Shown: piece by piece, positions 12,242 to 23,443 of the stretch | How positions within the stretch are numbered: the first letter of the stretch is position 1 | Layout of the letters: each line of letters opens with the position of its first letter | NCBI GenBank assembly: GCA_027886185.1 | Contig: WOAB01000723.1 | Coordinates: 1,612,001 to 1,676,000, forward strand | Direction: 5' to 3' | From: Rheum nobile | Lineage: Eukaryota > Streptophyta > Magnoliopsida > Caryophyllales > Polygonaceae | DNA length: 64,000 nt | The notes under the pieces: model-generated | Database searches by the model: none | What the model was told of the DNA's origin: nothing | Seen by the model: the letters and a program-made list of their open reading frames with translations, nothing else | Made by a program: the position numbers and the translations under genes

Positions 12242-12802
12242 TTACTTGGAGACCACGTAGCCTAGGAAGTTTGTAGTGCCGGAGGCAAAGCGACACTTGC
12301 CAAGGTTGGCATACAAATGTTCTCGTTTCAAGCACTCTAACACAAGCCTAAGGTGCTGTACATGAGTCTCAAGACTACGCGAATAGACCAAAATGTCATC
12401 AAAGTACACCACTACGAATTTCCCCAGAAAGTCCCTCAAAACATGGTTCATGAGCCTCATGAAGGTGCTTGGCGCGTTGGTGAGGCCGAAAGGCATGACT
12501 AGCCATTCATAGAGACCATATTTTGTCTTGAACGCGGTCTTTCATTCATCACCCTCATTCATGCGAATCTGGTGATATCCGCTCTTCAAGTCAATCTTGG
12601 TGAATAGAGTCGCGCCATGCAACTCATCTAGCATGTCATCAAGGCGCGGTATGGGGTGCCTGTACTTGACTGTGATCTGATTGATGGCGTGGTAGTCCAC
12701 ACACATTCGCCATGAGCCATCCTTCTTCGGAACTAGGATCACTGGGACCACGCAAGGGCTTAAGGATTCCCTCACATATCCGCGATCCAGAAGTTCTTGG
12801 AC
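12242..12802 (-). pseudogene. Reverse transcriptase palm/fingers of CRM-like pol
   Basis: Two open pieces (12542-12775 and 12242-12496) lie in the same reading frame, separated by one TGA where Trp is expected. Motifs are VILVPKKDGSWRMCVDYHAIN, FTKIDLKSGYHQIRM, MPFGLTNAPSTFMRLMN and the catalytic YFDDILVYS, then FLGYVVSK. All polymerase Asp residues are retained, so inactivation is by stops alone. It copies element RNA to cDNA inside virus-like particles. Confidence 0.9.
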
Positions 12803-14218
12803 TTATCGTTGGAGCTCCCTGGTTTCATCGGGGCCAGTGCGATAAGCAGCTCGATTGGGGAGGGAGGCACCAGGCACCAAGTCAATTTGGTGCGCAATGC
12901 CTCGCAAAGGGGGGAGGCCTTGGGGAAGCTCTTCTGGGAACAAGTCGTTGAACTCTTCAAGCAACTCAGCGATCTCGCTCGGCATGGCTTCCAGTATGGG
13001 GGCGGCTTGGGTATAAGGCATTGGAACGAGAAGGAAGCAGGGTGCCTTGCCACTCAAAGGGGCAGTGAGGTCACTTGGCCGCGCCAGGAGCAGCCTGTGC
13101 TCACAGGTGCCTTTCAAGGTGTTGTTGCTCGGCGCGGTCTTTGACCCTTCTTTGGTGCGTGTTCTTTCCATTGACGCGTTGTCTTTGGCAGCTTCTTTGT
13201 TCCCAGGTGAAGAACGCATGCTACTGGGATTCTGGTTCTTTGAGGATTCAATTGCCTCCTGTCTATCGCGCTCAACCTGGTCCTGTAAAATCTCATGAGG
13301 CGTTATAGGTAAGAGCGTGATGCGGTTCCCGTGGTAAGTAAACACATAAGTGTTTAAATACCCATCGTGAAGAACGCTCCTGTCAAATTGCCATGGACGG
13401 CCCAACAAAAGATGTGTCGCGTCCATGGTAATGACATCACATAGAACAGAGTCTGTATATTGACCAATGGAGAAGGAAATGAGACATTGACGAGTTACAG
13501 TGTTACCAGAACTCGAGGAAATCCATTGGAGGCCGTATGGTTGTGGGTGAGGAGTGGTTGGCAGGTTGAAATGAGTGACCACCTTCTCATTAATGATGTT
13601 ACAACAGTTGCCTCCATCAATGATTACGCTCAAGGTCGCGGTCTTGACCAAGCAACGCGTGTGAAAAAGATTCTCGCGTTGATCACCAAGGGTTGCTTCC
13701 TTGACTGTGAGCAGACGGCGCGTGACAAGGCTGAGAGTTGTGCCTTCATGCAACGCGGTGGCTTCACAGGTGTAAGCATCCTTGTCATCTTCGAGCCCTT
13801 CCTCGATGGTCTCAAGCGCAGCATCGTCCTCCTCAAAAGATTCATAACCCGCGGAGGTTGTGGAGAAGAGGACTTTCTTGTTGTTTGGGCAACTCCTCAT
13901 GATGTGCCCTCTGCCTCCACACTTGAAGCATTCTATATCACGCGCGCGTTCCTGGGTTGGTGATGTACCCTTTGGTGGTGGCGCGCATGGAACAATGGTG
14001 GGTATTGCCGCAGTCTTTCCTTGTCTATTGGGATTAGACGCGGTGGTTCTTGGGGAAGGACCGCGCACATTAGTAGAAGGAACTTGACTAGTTTGAGAGT
14101 CATACCTTTTTTGACCATAGGGTTGGTAGGGTCCTTGACGCTTGCGCACAATCTGGTTGTGGAGTTGCATTGCAGTGTGCGTTAGCGTGTTGAGGTCCTT
14201 GATGGGAAGGATCTCCAA
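12803..14218 (-). pseudogene. Gag nucleocapsid, protease and linker of CRM-like element
   Basis: 471 codons. A CCHC zinc knuckle (C97-x2-C100-x4-H105-x4-C110) is followed by an acidic linker and an aspartic protease domain with IIDGG at residues ~199-203, where Asp201 is the expected catalytic residue, and LLLGRPWQFD further on. The end reads into RT but hits a TAA near 12803, where Gln is expected. The start overlaps the gag core frame by a few dozen bases, marking a frameshift. Protease of this type cleaves Gag-Pol in the particle. Confidence 0.85.
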
Positions 14219-15863
14219 CTGGCTCGGATGTTGGTGTTGAGACCACTCAAAAACTTCATCCTCATCGTGGAGGGAGCCACGCTAATGGACGCCTTGTAGT
14301 ACATATCCTCAAGTTGCGAGAAGAACTCAATGGGGGTCTTCGAGCCTTGTTTTGCCATGGCAATGTCTAGGCACATTTGGTTCTTGTAATCCTGGGGCAC
14401 GTACTTGAGTGTCATCATAAACTTGAGCTGGTGCCATTCGGTGAGGGGCACCAAGTTCCTCCTTATGCGATCATCCACAAAGCGATGCCACCAAACTCTC
14501 GCGGCGCCACGGAAGTGGACTGTGGCGGCGGCCACGTAGTCCTCTTCTGGGACTTGGCAATAGATCAACGTGTACTCTGTGTCATGCAACCATTCAAGAA
14601 AAACTGCAGGGTTGTATTCACCAAAAAAGAATTCAACTTTTACCTTTATGTCATGGTGATTGAGCCTGGGAGCATTGGATTGAGGCCTTTGTTGCAAACG
14701 CGGTGCTGGGATATCCAGGGGGCATACCCGTGGCCTTGGGCCGGTGGAAAGTGGGCATGTCTTTGTTGTTGCCTTCGCACGCTAAAATTGTCGCATTCAT
14801 TGCCAAGCGGGGCATGTTGCTCTATCTCCTGGGCGCATCGGCTTTGGTGGTGTCCTTGTTGGGCCGCATCGTGGCGAACATCATAATCCATGTCATGCCT
14901 TCTGTCCATGTTATCGCGCCTGTGGAAGGACGTGTTGGCCATGTTTGTGCCTTGGTTGAGCCTAGCTGGGGGGATCCAATCGGCTGGCCTGTCTTGCAAC
15001 TCCATAGGGTCGTCGAGTGGTGGATGGAAATTTCCGGGATTGATCATCCCTGAGTCCTCCATCTCTTCATCATCAAACTCCTCGAACTCGTCTTGGTGGA
15101 AATGGGTGTGGTAGAAGTAGCCATCTGAGCCATAATGAGGCGTTCGCGTACTTTGGTGGACCGGATGGTCCTCCACGTTGAATGGGAATGGGGTGGGAGC
15201 ATGGTGACGTTGACGCGGCACTGCGTCTTGGGCGCGATTGGATCGTCGCGGTCTGCCTTCGTCGCGTTCTGCTCGTCTGGCTCTGTCGGCTAGCGGTGTA
15301 GAGGCAATCTCGCATTGGCGCCTTGTTCCTCTGACTTCGTACCTGTCATTGAAATCATAAGGTTCAGAAAACTCACCATGGGAAACCTCTTTGCGGTCGG
15401 AGTCGGTTTCATTACGGACTGGTGTTGCCTGTGGTACATAGCGGTCGCGATGCGAGACGTAGCCTTGGCGGCTTTCTATCACGGATTGGATACGTTGAAG
15501 ACACGGTTGCAAGTTGGAGGATGAGGGCATCAATCCTTTGCCCTTGTCGACGCGTTGTTTGCTTGGCCCGACTTCTGTTTGTCGCGGTGCGACTAGAGGA
15601 TCCATGGGTATTTGCAAAGTTGGTGTTGGTTGTACCATCGCAGCGCGTTCCCTTGCCTGGAATTCGGCAAGTTGGCGCTGAAGGGCTTGGATCTCGCGTT
15701 GTTCATCTGAGAGCTCCAGAATGGGTTCTGTTGGAGGATTTACGAGTGGCACCACTTCATGTTGGGCGAGCTGTTGTTGTTGTGGGGGATGATTGTTGCC
15801 GTCTCCTTGAACATTCCCACCAGTGGGTGCCATAAGGCTACCTATAACAATATGTCCATCCAT
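14182..15863 (-). pseudogene. Gag of CRM-like element (two frames)
   Basis: The first part (14646-15863) is Gln-rich and charged, with little family identity. The second part (14182-14697, shifted frame) holds the Retrotrans_gag core: KVEFFFGEYNPAVFLEWL, ARVWWHRFVDDR, W...LK.....P and IEFFSQLEDMYY. At least two frameshifts (about 14650-14700 and 14190-14218) separate these pieces from each other and from the zinc knuckle. Gag forms the virus-like particle. The ATG at 15861-15863 is the first good start after the leader. Confidence 0.85.
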
Positions 15864-16634
15864 CGCGAGTAAAAATGCACAAAAGACAATATAAAACCAA
15901 TGAACAAGTAAGCACTCAGCAAGTAGTAAGTGTTCACGTAGGATAGCGCATTCTTTTGGCCTTGAGGGCGGCTAGTAAGCAAGCAAAACAAGTGTGATAT
16001 GCAAGCACAAAAGCAACGAAACCAAAGGAAAGAAGTCTTAACCTCTTGCGTAAAGAACGCATACACACAAGACACACTTACACGCGTGACTCTAGACGGT
16101 GGAGAGGTGAAGAAGATGAGCCTAGCCTTTGAGGGGAGAAGGTTGCCTTATTTTGGCTTTACTTCTCTTGTTTCTGAAACTTGCATTTTTTTTTTTGATA
16201 TGCGACTTGTTTTTTTTTTTTTTTTTGAATTTGAAATTCAAATCCGAGATCTTAGTCTTAAATTAAGATCGGATAAGAATTAAATAAAATAAAATAAAAA
16301 TAAACGGCTAAGTAACTTAAGGAAAGAAATCGCTAGATTTACGCGATAGGAGAGAGAAAATGTAATGCAGATTTATGACGGTCACACAAGCAAATATGGC
16401 AAGATATGAATGCGAGATTCACGCGATCAATTAAGGCAATTTTCGAATTAATTACGCAGATTTCATGTAAACAAATCACATAATTTTCGCTAGGTGATCA
16501 AACAATTATCGGCCAAGAGATTCTCTTATAGACACCGATGGGACAGGCATGTGTGTGAGAGAAAAAAATTCAGTGATTATGGCGGAAGCAAGGATGATGG
16601 GTGATTAAAAAAAATTCGTGAACAATTGAGAACT
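15864..16634 (-). other. Untranslated leader of CRM-like element; no clear PBS
   Basis: About 770 bp between the gag start and the 5' LTR. It is AT-rich, with two long T tracts (16188-16196, 16211-16225). The expected TGGTATCAGAGC-type primer-binding site is not visible next to the LTR end. Confidence 0.6.
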
Positions 16635-17336
16635 TGATAAGAGACTTACAGAAGAAGGATCTCAGACCTTGTTTGGGAAGTCGCGCGTGTCTTGCTGGAG
16701 GATGATAGGGTGGAACACGGGCTTTGGAAGGCGGCAGCGGAGGAGAATGACTCGAAAGAGATCGAGTTCTTGGCCGTAGCATCGGCAGCGGAGGGATAAT
16801 CTCGATGAAGATCGAGTGGTGGCCGTAGCGTTGGCGGCGGAGGAAGGGGTTGAGAAGACAGAGAATGTTTGACGTTCGATCAAAGGGGAGGAGGCAAATG
16901 GCTCTCAATACTCAAGCTTTGATTAAAATGAACGTAACCTAATACAGAAGAACGAGTTGTCCTTTTATGCTAGGTCACGGGACTCGGATGGGCCGAGTCT
17001 CGATTAGTGGGCCGGCCCACGCGACATGCGGGGAGCACACGCCCCAAAAAGAAATAAAACCATTAATGTCTCAAGAGATTACATTCTGTTCAAAAAGAAC
17101 GCATTCATTGGATGGTGGAGAGAAGACAGACAGAGAACGCGCTCTCTGGGCTTGGTTGAAGACGCTTCAAAGAGAACGCGATCTCTTGGGTGCCTTGGCT
17201 CTGGACGACGCGAGCGACCAAGGATTGCGTCGCGTTGGCGATGGCTTTACCGCGTGCTCTTGTGATTGGCCCGTCTGAGCGAATGCTCATAGCCTCTTCT
17301 TCCTCAGAGGCATTCATGGTGGGCAGGGGCGCATCA
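16635..17336 (-). repeat. 5' LTR of CRM-like element (702 bp)
   Basis: Aligns with 9643-10346 over nearly all its length, ends CGCATCA before GTTAC, and has the same AACGCG palindromes near 17104-17190. The inner end (TGATAAGAGACTTACAG) does not match the outer end of the partner LTR. Confidence 0.85.
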
Positions 17337-17403
17337 GTTACGGATACGGAACCCGTATCAATGCTAGAATTATTTTCGGGTAACCAATAGGGTATTCCAA
17401 TTC

Positions 17404-17438
<35 letters not shown>

Positions 17439-18094
17439 GTTAAAATAATAATTAGCACAAAAAGAGAAAATAAGAATCCTACTACTTATTAAATTCTTTC
17501 TTTTCTTTCATACTTATCTCTTAAAAACTCTAAAAATTTATCCCTTCTTTTCTTATCATCCCCACCGACCCTCCTCTCTTCCATTTCCACCGACCTTCAC
17601 CTCCATTTTTTTTCTTCCTCCTCACGCCCTAGCTAAGGTGGCTCACCGTCGTTGCCACCGCCAAGGAGTCGTCATCGTCCTCGCCAAGGAGTTGCTCGCC
17701 TCCTCTGTTTTCCTCTGCCTTCAGCTGCGTCCTCAGCTATTGAGGGCTGCTACCACTGCTGTACAGATTGGGCATGGTTTAACCATCAACCTAGGAGCAA
17801 CAAACTCCTCCTTTAATCCCTTGCACCCACTTTTGTTAAGAGTTTTCAAGGTAAAACTTTCCTAGAGTTCTTAAACCTAATCTCATGATTTGGATATCCT
17901 TGTTCAAAAGAGGTACTTAGGCTGCAAATGATGATTAATTAGAGGTTAATTGATGTTGTGGATGGCTTAGGTGGATTGGATTTAAAGATTGGAAGTGGAA
18001 GCTTGGAAATTGGGCATTTTTGTGCACTTCTAGAATTTCTGGGAAAATTATGTAATTACTGGGAAGTTGTGGCTGAGGTTGTGAGGTGAGAAAT
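17337..18094 (+). repeat. 3' LTR of Tekay-like element, segment 2
   Basis: Resumes LTR homology (to about 3449-4210) after the GTTAC duplication. It is cut by the Athila-like insertion at GAAAT (18090-18094). Confidence 0.85.
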
Positions 18095-19409
18095 TGACGG
18101 AGGCTAAAGTCGTATCGCCTTATCAAAATAAAATCCTTAACAACCTAAACTAGTAGAATAGACAAGCAAAGGTCGAATCCCACAGGGAGGAGTTGTCTTT
18201 CTTTATGTAAGGTTGCATGCAAAAGTAACAAAGGGGGGTTTTGATTGATTGGTTGTAAAACAAGTAAACAAGGGAAACAAAAGCAAAGGGTTGTAATCAA
18301 TTAGGGAAAAACACTTAGCCAAACAAATATCCACCATTCATTCGATTGATTAGTCCTAGGTTTACTTTATTCCTTTCTATGATTATTCTTGTCCCTATTC
18401 TGAAATAGTTATCAGTCCAACTAGTCCTAACAACCCTTACTATTGAACGCATGAGAAACTATCAAGATTTAGAACAACAGCAGCATGGAGTATAGGAATT
18501 TACCAGGATACATGCAATACCGATTTTTCGTAGCATTTAACACATAATCAATTCTCTTTCATAATAAACTAGTCCAACTAGTCCTAGAATATCATGGTTG
18601 CTATACAAGATAAGGGATTTCAACTCGAAATATCCAAACCCTAGCAATAGACAATTACTAATATCAACTAGTTGATCAGGCCAGTCAAATCAGTAATAAT
18701 CAATAGGAATAAGCTCAAGAGAAAAGATATAATCCAAAGGAATAGGAAATAGAGTTATAACCTCACAATCATAAATCAAACAAAGGCTTCAATTGTCGGA
18801 CTAAGCAAAGGGTGCTTAGTTCTTCATAGTCTTGAAAACAATAAAACTCCAAAGGAAAATTGAACGTAGAATGAAAATTGAATCATAAAAGTGGCTGGAA
18901 AATTAGGTTAAATAACCTAACCCAAAACCAAGGCTAAAGATAACAAGTCTAATCTAAAAGGAAATAATAAAATCGAACTAAAAGAAATAAAGTAAAAAAA
19001 ATAAAATAAAAAGTAAACTTTGGATTTCTGACGAAACCCGCACGGCTCGCTGATGCACATTTCCGCGACCGCGGAAGCATTTCCGCGATCGCGGAAAATT
19101 CCTCCTCTGATTCCTTTGATCTCGAATTAACCGCGACCAGTCTGCTTGCTCGCCCGCGATCGCGGTTTTGTCTCGTACTTTTCTTCTCGCCTCTCGTAAA
19201 TATCTGTGACCGCGGCCTCAGTTCAGCGATCGCGGTTTGGACTTTGTTGCTCCTCTGCTCTTCTAACTTCGTTTAGCTTCTCCAAACCACTAAAGTCATA
19301 CTTCTTCTCCTCAACTACATACTCCGCAATTGTGCTCTAATCATCTCCAAATGGTACCCAAAACACCGGTAACAACTCCTAGTTATGCACTACAAAGTAG
19401 CGCTGATCA
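18095..19409 (-). repeat. 3' LTR of Athila-like element (1315 bp)
   Basis: Matches 25882-27175. It carries TTCCGCGACCGCGGAA (19061-19076) and TTCCGCGATCGCGGAA (19081-19096), a half-site at 19131, another palindrome at 19154-19165 and weaker ones at 19204 and 19224. Confidence 0.9.
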
Positions 19410-19422
19410 AATTCCCCCATGC
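19410..19422 (-). other. Polypurine tract of Athila-like element
   Basis: On the minus strand GCATGGGGGAATT directly abuts the 3' LTR, preceded by CTCGAGGACGAGCAATG as in Tat/Athila elements. Confidence 0.9.
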
Positions 19423-20778
19423 TTAAACATTGCTCGTCCTCGAGTAAGCTAATGTAAACCTACTCCTTCAATCAAATCCCCAAGGTCTCAGGAAGCATAG
19501 CAAAACTCTCTCCATTAAGAATTGTACCTAAACATGAATCTCCAAGGCACCTACATAATACACACAATACAAACATACAACATCCAAGCTTAAAGGAAAG
19601 CAGAGTACTTCCCCCAAGCTTATCCCGAACACCAAAGAGTGAATAACAATCTAATCCTAGCCTCCATCTATCTTCTTATGCCTCCCAAAGTGACCTACCT
19701 GAATCCTCCTTATATCACCTCTTCTTATGTCACCACGCCAGGAAAAATGAGAAATCCTAATACTCTTCTTCTTTTCACTCATTTTGCCAATGCGCCCTTT
19801 CGGATTTTCACCAAGCCACTCATTTCATTTTTCAATAGATGGGCTCACATACAACTCACATCACTCTTGACCTCTTATTACCCCAGCCTAATGCTGGTCC
19901 AAGCCACCTGCTTATTACCTCAGCCGTCCTTTCGGGTTTTCGACTTATCCCAAGATTTATTTCTGTCTTTTTTCAATATTTTTGACTTTTTCATTTTCTT
20001 CATTTTTTTCTTTCTCCTCAACGACTAGCAAGTATAGAACACTCCCTCATGTTTAAACATTGCATTGTCCTCAATGTAATGAAAGACAAAAAAGAATGAA
20101 GCACAGGGAAAGGCAAAAAATAACTCACAAACGTCGTTGAGTTGGCTTGGACGTGGAAGATGTTGCTGGCAGTAAATCAATATACGCACATGTCGCTGGT
20201 GTCGCGCCGGTCTTGAAACAAACTCCACCGTGCAACCAAAAGGAATCCACTGTAAGGTGTAGTAGTACATTAAAGAATCGGGGATGCACGGCCTTCAATG
20301 AACACAAAAATGCGGGCCCAGATGTAATCGTGGTGTGGGCCCTAGTGTTCCTTCCTCCTAGCTGTCGAATGTTGGGCCATCATCGTTGCCAAAAAAAAAA
20401 TATGGGGCGAATGTCTCCGCCTTGGCAGCATGATGCGCACCTTCTCTCCATGGGAAACTCGGACAGTTGGCCTTCGGTAGAACTATTTTTCGATTTTTTT
20501 TTTGTATTTTTTTTTTCGATCAGGGATGAGGGGACTTACGGTAACTTTTATGCGACCGTGGAAAAGACTCTGGTGCATAGTTCACCGTCTTTAATGTGGC
20601 TTCGGTCGCCTTCCTGCAGGTTAGTCTAATGCAAAAACAAAAGCAGAAAACAAACGCAAAATAACACAAAAATAACTAAAAACATGGAATGAAAAGACAA
20701 GGAAAGAACTACATACCTCGGGTTGCCTCCCGGATAGCGCCTTAGTTATTGTCGTGGCTCGACTTGGTACTCTTCCAC
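19423..20778 (-). other. Non-coding spacer of Athila-like element (pol absent)
   Basis: No RT or integrase motif in any frame. T- and A-rich tracts and short unrelated open frames only. This is where pol would lie in an autonomous relative. Confidence 0.7.
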
Positions 20779-20982
20779 TCAACTCGGGTTGCTCGCATCA
20801 ATTGAGAACTTGGGGTTTCCATCCGGAGGGTGTCGCTTAGAATCATCAATGTTGAATCCGACCCTCACCCCGTCAAATTCCATTGTGAGCGAACCGCTGC
20901 TCGCATCAATCTTGGTCCTTGCCGTATTCATAAACGGCCTTCCTAGCATCACAGGGGCTGCATTCTTGTCCTGCCCCGTATC
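20779..20982 (-). pseudogene. Protease C-terminal part of Athila-like element
   Basis: Continues the protease interrupted by the nested element: APVMLGRPFMNTARTKID and LTMEFDGVRVGFNID are the Athila-type protease flap and tail. The break falls exactly at the GTATC duplication of the nested insertion (20978-20982). The frame ends shortly after, with no RT following. Confidence 0.85.
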
Positions 20983-21593
20983 TGATGCGAACAACCCCTG
21001 GGCGATGTCGCGATGTAGGATCTTGACTCCTCAAGCTAGGTTGAATCTTCTCCTCCGTAGACAAAGTGATGGCTTTCCTGGGTTAAAGAGATAACCCTTT
21101 CTAACGCGTCAAAGAGATGACGAAGAGGTCAAAGAGATGACCTTGAGTACCGAAGAGACGGTGAATGATTTGCTCGAAGCGACGAGCTATGGGATAGGTT
21201 GATCTGGAGATCGAAGGGTTGACGTTAGGATTCAAGGAAGGAGCGTACTCAACTTCTAAGGAGCGAACTCAACTTGTAAACTAAAATCCAACGTAATTAA
21301 AATGAAGTACAAAGGGGGCTACTTATAGCCAAAGAACTCTCCCGAAAACCCTAATGGGGTTGGGCCTAATTCTAGCTAAATGGGCCGGTCCACTCTACAA
21401 GAGTTGGCACACGCCCGAAATAGAAATGACTGAAATAGAAATACTAAAACAGGAAACATACTATAACTGGAAATAACTTATAATATAGAAATATATAGTA
21501 AACTGAGCTAAGTACTACTCCAGGGAGGACGCCATGGTCTTGGTTGACTCAGCCCCTTAGTGAACCATCTGATGGCTGGCCATGATCGTATCA
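20983..21593 (-). repeat. 3' LTR of small CRM-related element (611 bp)
   Basis: Positions ~21190-21593 are almost identical to 23045-23443. The first ~200 bp (AAAGAGATGAC-type repeats) differ from the partner LTR. Confidence 0.85.
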
Positions 21594-21606
21594 ATCTCCC
21601 TTCCTT
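21594..21606 (-). other. Polypurine tract of small CRM-related element
   Basis: On the minus strand AAGGAAGGGAGAT directly abuts the LTR. Confidence 0.75.
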
Positions 21607-21802
21607 AGAATCGAAGCGTCCCCGCTTCGAACATGTACGGGCAAGGGTGAACAGACAATGAATGAAGGGAGGCACGTCCAACACCATGTAATCTATCGAA
21701 GCGAGTGCTGAGATCACCAGAGGGGGCGGTTGGGTGTTCACTGGCGCCAAAGGCTCGGTGTCGGTCACGATCGTGGGCTCCCAAGCATACCATTCGTCGT
21801 CC

Positions 21803-21945
21803 CCGGGATAGATATCGTAGACTGGCAGCGCGTCCTCAACGTAGTAATCATAGATGGGCCGCGCATCCTCGAGGTAAGCATCAAAGACGGGCGATGCGTC
21901 CTCAGGATAGTCATCATAAATGGGTGGCGCATCCTTGTCGTAAAT
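21803..21945 (-). repeat. 36-bp tandem repeat encoding acidic Tyr-Asp units
   Basis: Four units inside an open frame (21508-22044, minus) encode repeats of the type DAxPxYDxYxE. No known domain is recognised. Acidic stretches of this sort occur in the Gag-to-protease linker of some chromoviruses, so this may be a leftover of an ancestral polyprotein. The frame runs into the LTR and ends there. Confidence 0.65.
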
Positions 21946-22838
21946 GAGAATGCAACGCATATCCCCAAAACAATTAAAATAGTTGGATCTGCTGATGGGC
22001 CCACTTGATTTTTTATTTTTTTTTCCACTATTTTTTTTTCTCACAGCAGAAAACTTAATTCTTTTTTTTTTAATAATTAAAACAAAACAAACAAACCTAA
22101 CCTAATCTCTATCTCTCTCGTTTTTTTTCTTTTTTTTGTAAATTGCAGCCGCCACCCCTTGCAGATGAATCTCCGGCGGCGTGACACGGTGTAGATCTGG
22201 CGTTGCTGGGACTCAGGGGGAGACGAAGACGAACTCGCAGGCGGTGGCGCGGTGAAGACGGAGGCAGATCTGGGTGTGGGCGACGACGCGAACCGGTGGA
22301 CGTCGGGGTGACTTTGTGGCGAAGGCTGGAGGTTGAAGACGAAGGTGATTCGCAGGCGGTGGCGAGGATTGAGGCTGGGGAGAAGTCGTGCCTCCCTGTA
22401 GATCTGTGGAGATGCAGCGGCGGAGACAAAGCTCACGCGAGCGGCCGACGGCGAGCGTGCGACGAGGCTGGAGGTTGAAGACGACGGCCTCATCGGCGGG
22501 AGACCGGTTGATGCGAGCAGATCTGGGAGACGGTGGCGGGCTGGGCTGTGCAGATCCATGCGAGTGCAAGGCGGATCTGGTGATGGTGGGTGGCGGCGCG
22601 TACGGCGTTGATGAACTCCGAACAGGGGCGCCGAAATCTGGATGAAGATGATGAATGTTGATCCGTGATGATGTGGATCTGATGATGATGCAGTAACGAT
22701 CGGTGGTGAGGGTGGATAGATCGGTGGTGGTGATGGAGAGATCGGTGTTGATGTGAGATCGAGTGGGGCAGTTGATGATGCAAGGGATGATGATGAATGA
22801 ACAGTGTTGGTGAGGATGACTGGGCGTGTGCAGGGTAT
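21946..22838 (-). other. Interior of small CRM-related element, low-complexity, no recognised gene
   Basis: Ser/Pro/His-rich open frames occur on both strands (for example 22077-22910), caused by GAT/CAT-rich and GC-skewed sequence. None resembles a known protein. Confidence 0.6.
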
Positions 22839-23443
22839 TGATGCGTGAACAGTGAACACTGAATCGGGTGTCGTAGCGTCGACTGCGGGATATAAGACTT
22901 GAAGAGACAAGCCTTTGGGTGTCGTAGCGTCGACTGCGGGGATAAAAGACTTGAAGAGACAAGCCTTTGGGTGTCGTAGCGTCGACTGTGGGATAAAAGA
23001 CTTGAAGAGACAAGCCTTTGGGTGTCGTAGCGTCGACTGCGGGGTAGATTGATCCGGAGATCGAAGGGTTGACGTTAGGATTCAAGGAAGGAGCGTACTC
23101 AACTTCTAAGGAGCGAACTCAACTTGTAAACTAAAATCCAACATAATTAAAATGAAGTACAAAGGGGGCTACTTATAGCCAAAGAACTCTCCCGAAAACC
23201 CTAATGGGCTTGGGCCTAATTCTAGCTAAATGGGCCGGTCCACTCTACAAGAGTTGGCACACGCCCGAAATAGAAATGACTGAAATAGAAATACTAAAAC
23301 AGGAAACATACTATAACTGGAAATAACTTATAATATAGAAATATATAGTAAACGGAGCTAAGTACTACTCCAGGGAGGACGCCATGGTCTTGGTTGACTC
23401 AGCCCCTTAGTGAACCATCTGATGGCTGGCCATGATCGTATCA
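22839..23443 (-). repeat. 5' LTR of small CRM-related element (605 bp) with 51-bp tandem repeats
   Basis: Contains repeats starting at 22866, 22917, 22969 and 23020 (period 51-52 bp; GGGTGTCGTAGCGTCGACTG...). The other LTR lacks them. From 23045 the two LTRs agree closely. Confidence 0.85.

Larger units (their letters stand above)
9643..17336 (-). mobile_element. CRM-like chromovirus (Ty3/Gypsy) retrotransposon, nearly full length but broken
   Basis: It inserts into the Tekay-like 3' LTR with a perfect GTTAC duplication (9638-9642 and 17337-17341). LTRs are 9643-10346 and 16635-17336, outer ends TGATGCG/CGCATCA. Domain order on the minus strand is gag, CCHC knuckle, protease (IIDGG), RT (YFDDIL), RNase H, integrase. 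No chromodomain is seen. The pol frame runs on into the 3' LTR, the protease context and short TGATG-type LTRs resemble the CRM clade, but Galadriel cannot be excluded. Frameshifts and in-frame stops interrupt gag and pol. The sequence is unusually rich in CGCG. Confidence 0.85.
20983..23443 (-). mobile_element. Small non-autonomous LTR retrotransposon related to the CRM-like element
   Basis: 2461 bp with a perfect GTATC duplication (20978-20982, 23444-23448). LTRs are 20983-21593 and 22839-23443, both starting TGATGCG and ending CGTATCA. The PPT is at 21594-21606. The interior of ~1.25 kb has no gag core or pol. LTR blocks such as GGGCCGGYCCAC and CACACGCCC, and the AAGCGTCCCCGCTT motif near the PPT, are shared with the CRM-like element at 9643-17336. 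This suggests a non-autonomous partner of that family. It sits inside the Athila-like protease. Confidence 0.85.

Noticed and set aside
13460..13963. 167-codon + strand frame
   Set aside because: Antisense shadow of the CRM-like gag/protease region, whose minus-strand motifs are clear.
22077..23085. Long Ser/Pro/His-rich frames of 277 and 290 codons on the minus strand
   Set aside because: They overlap each other in different frames and run across tandem repeats and the LTR border; composition artefact.
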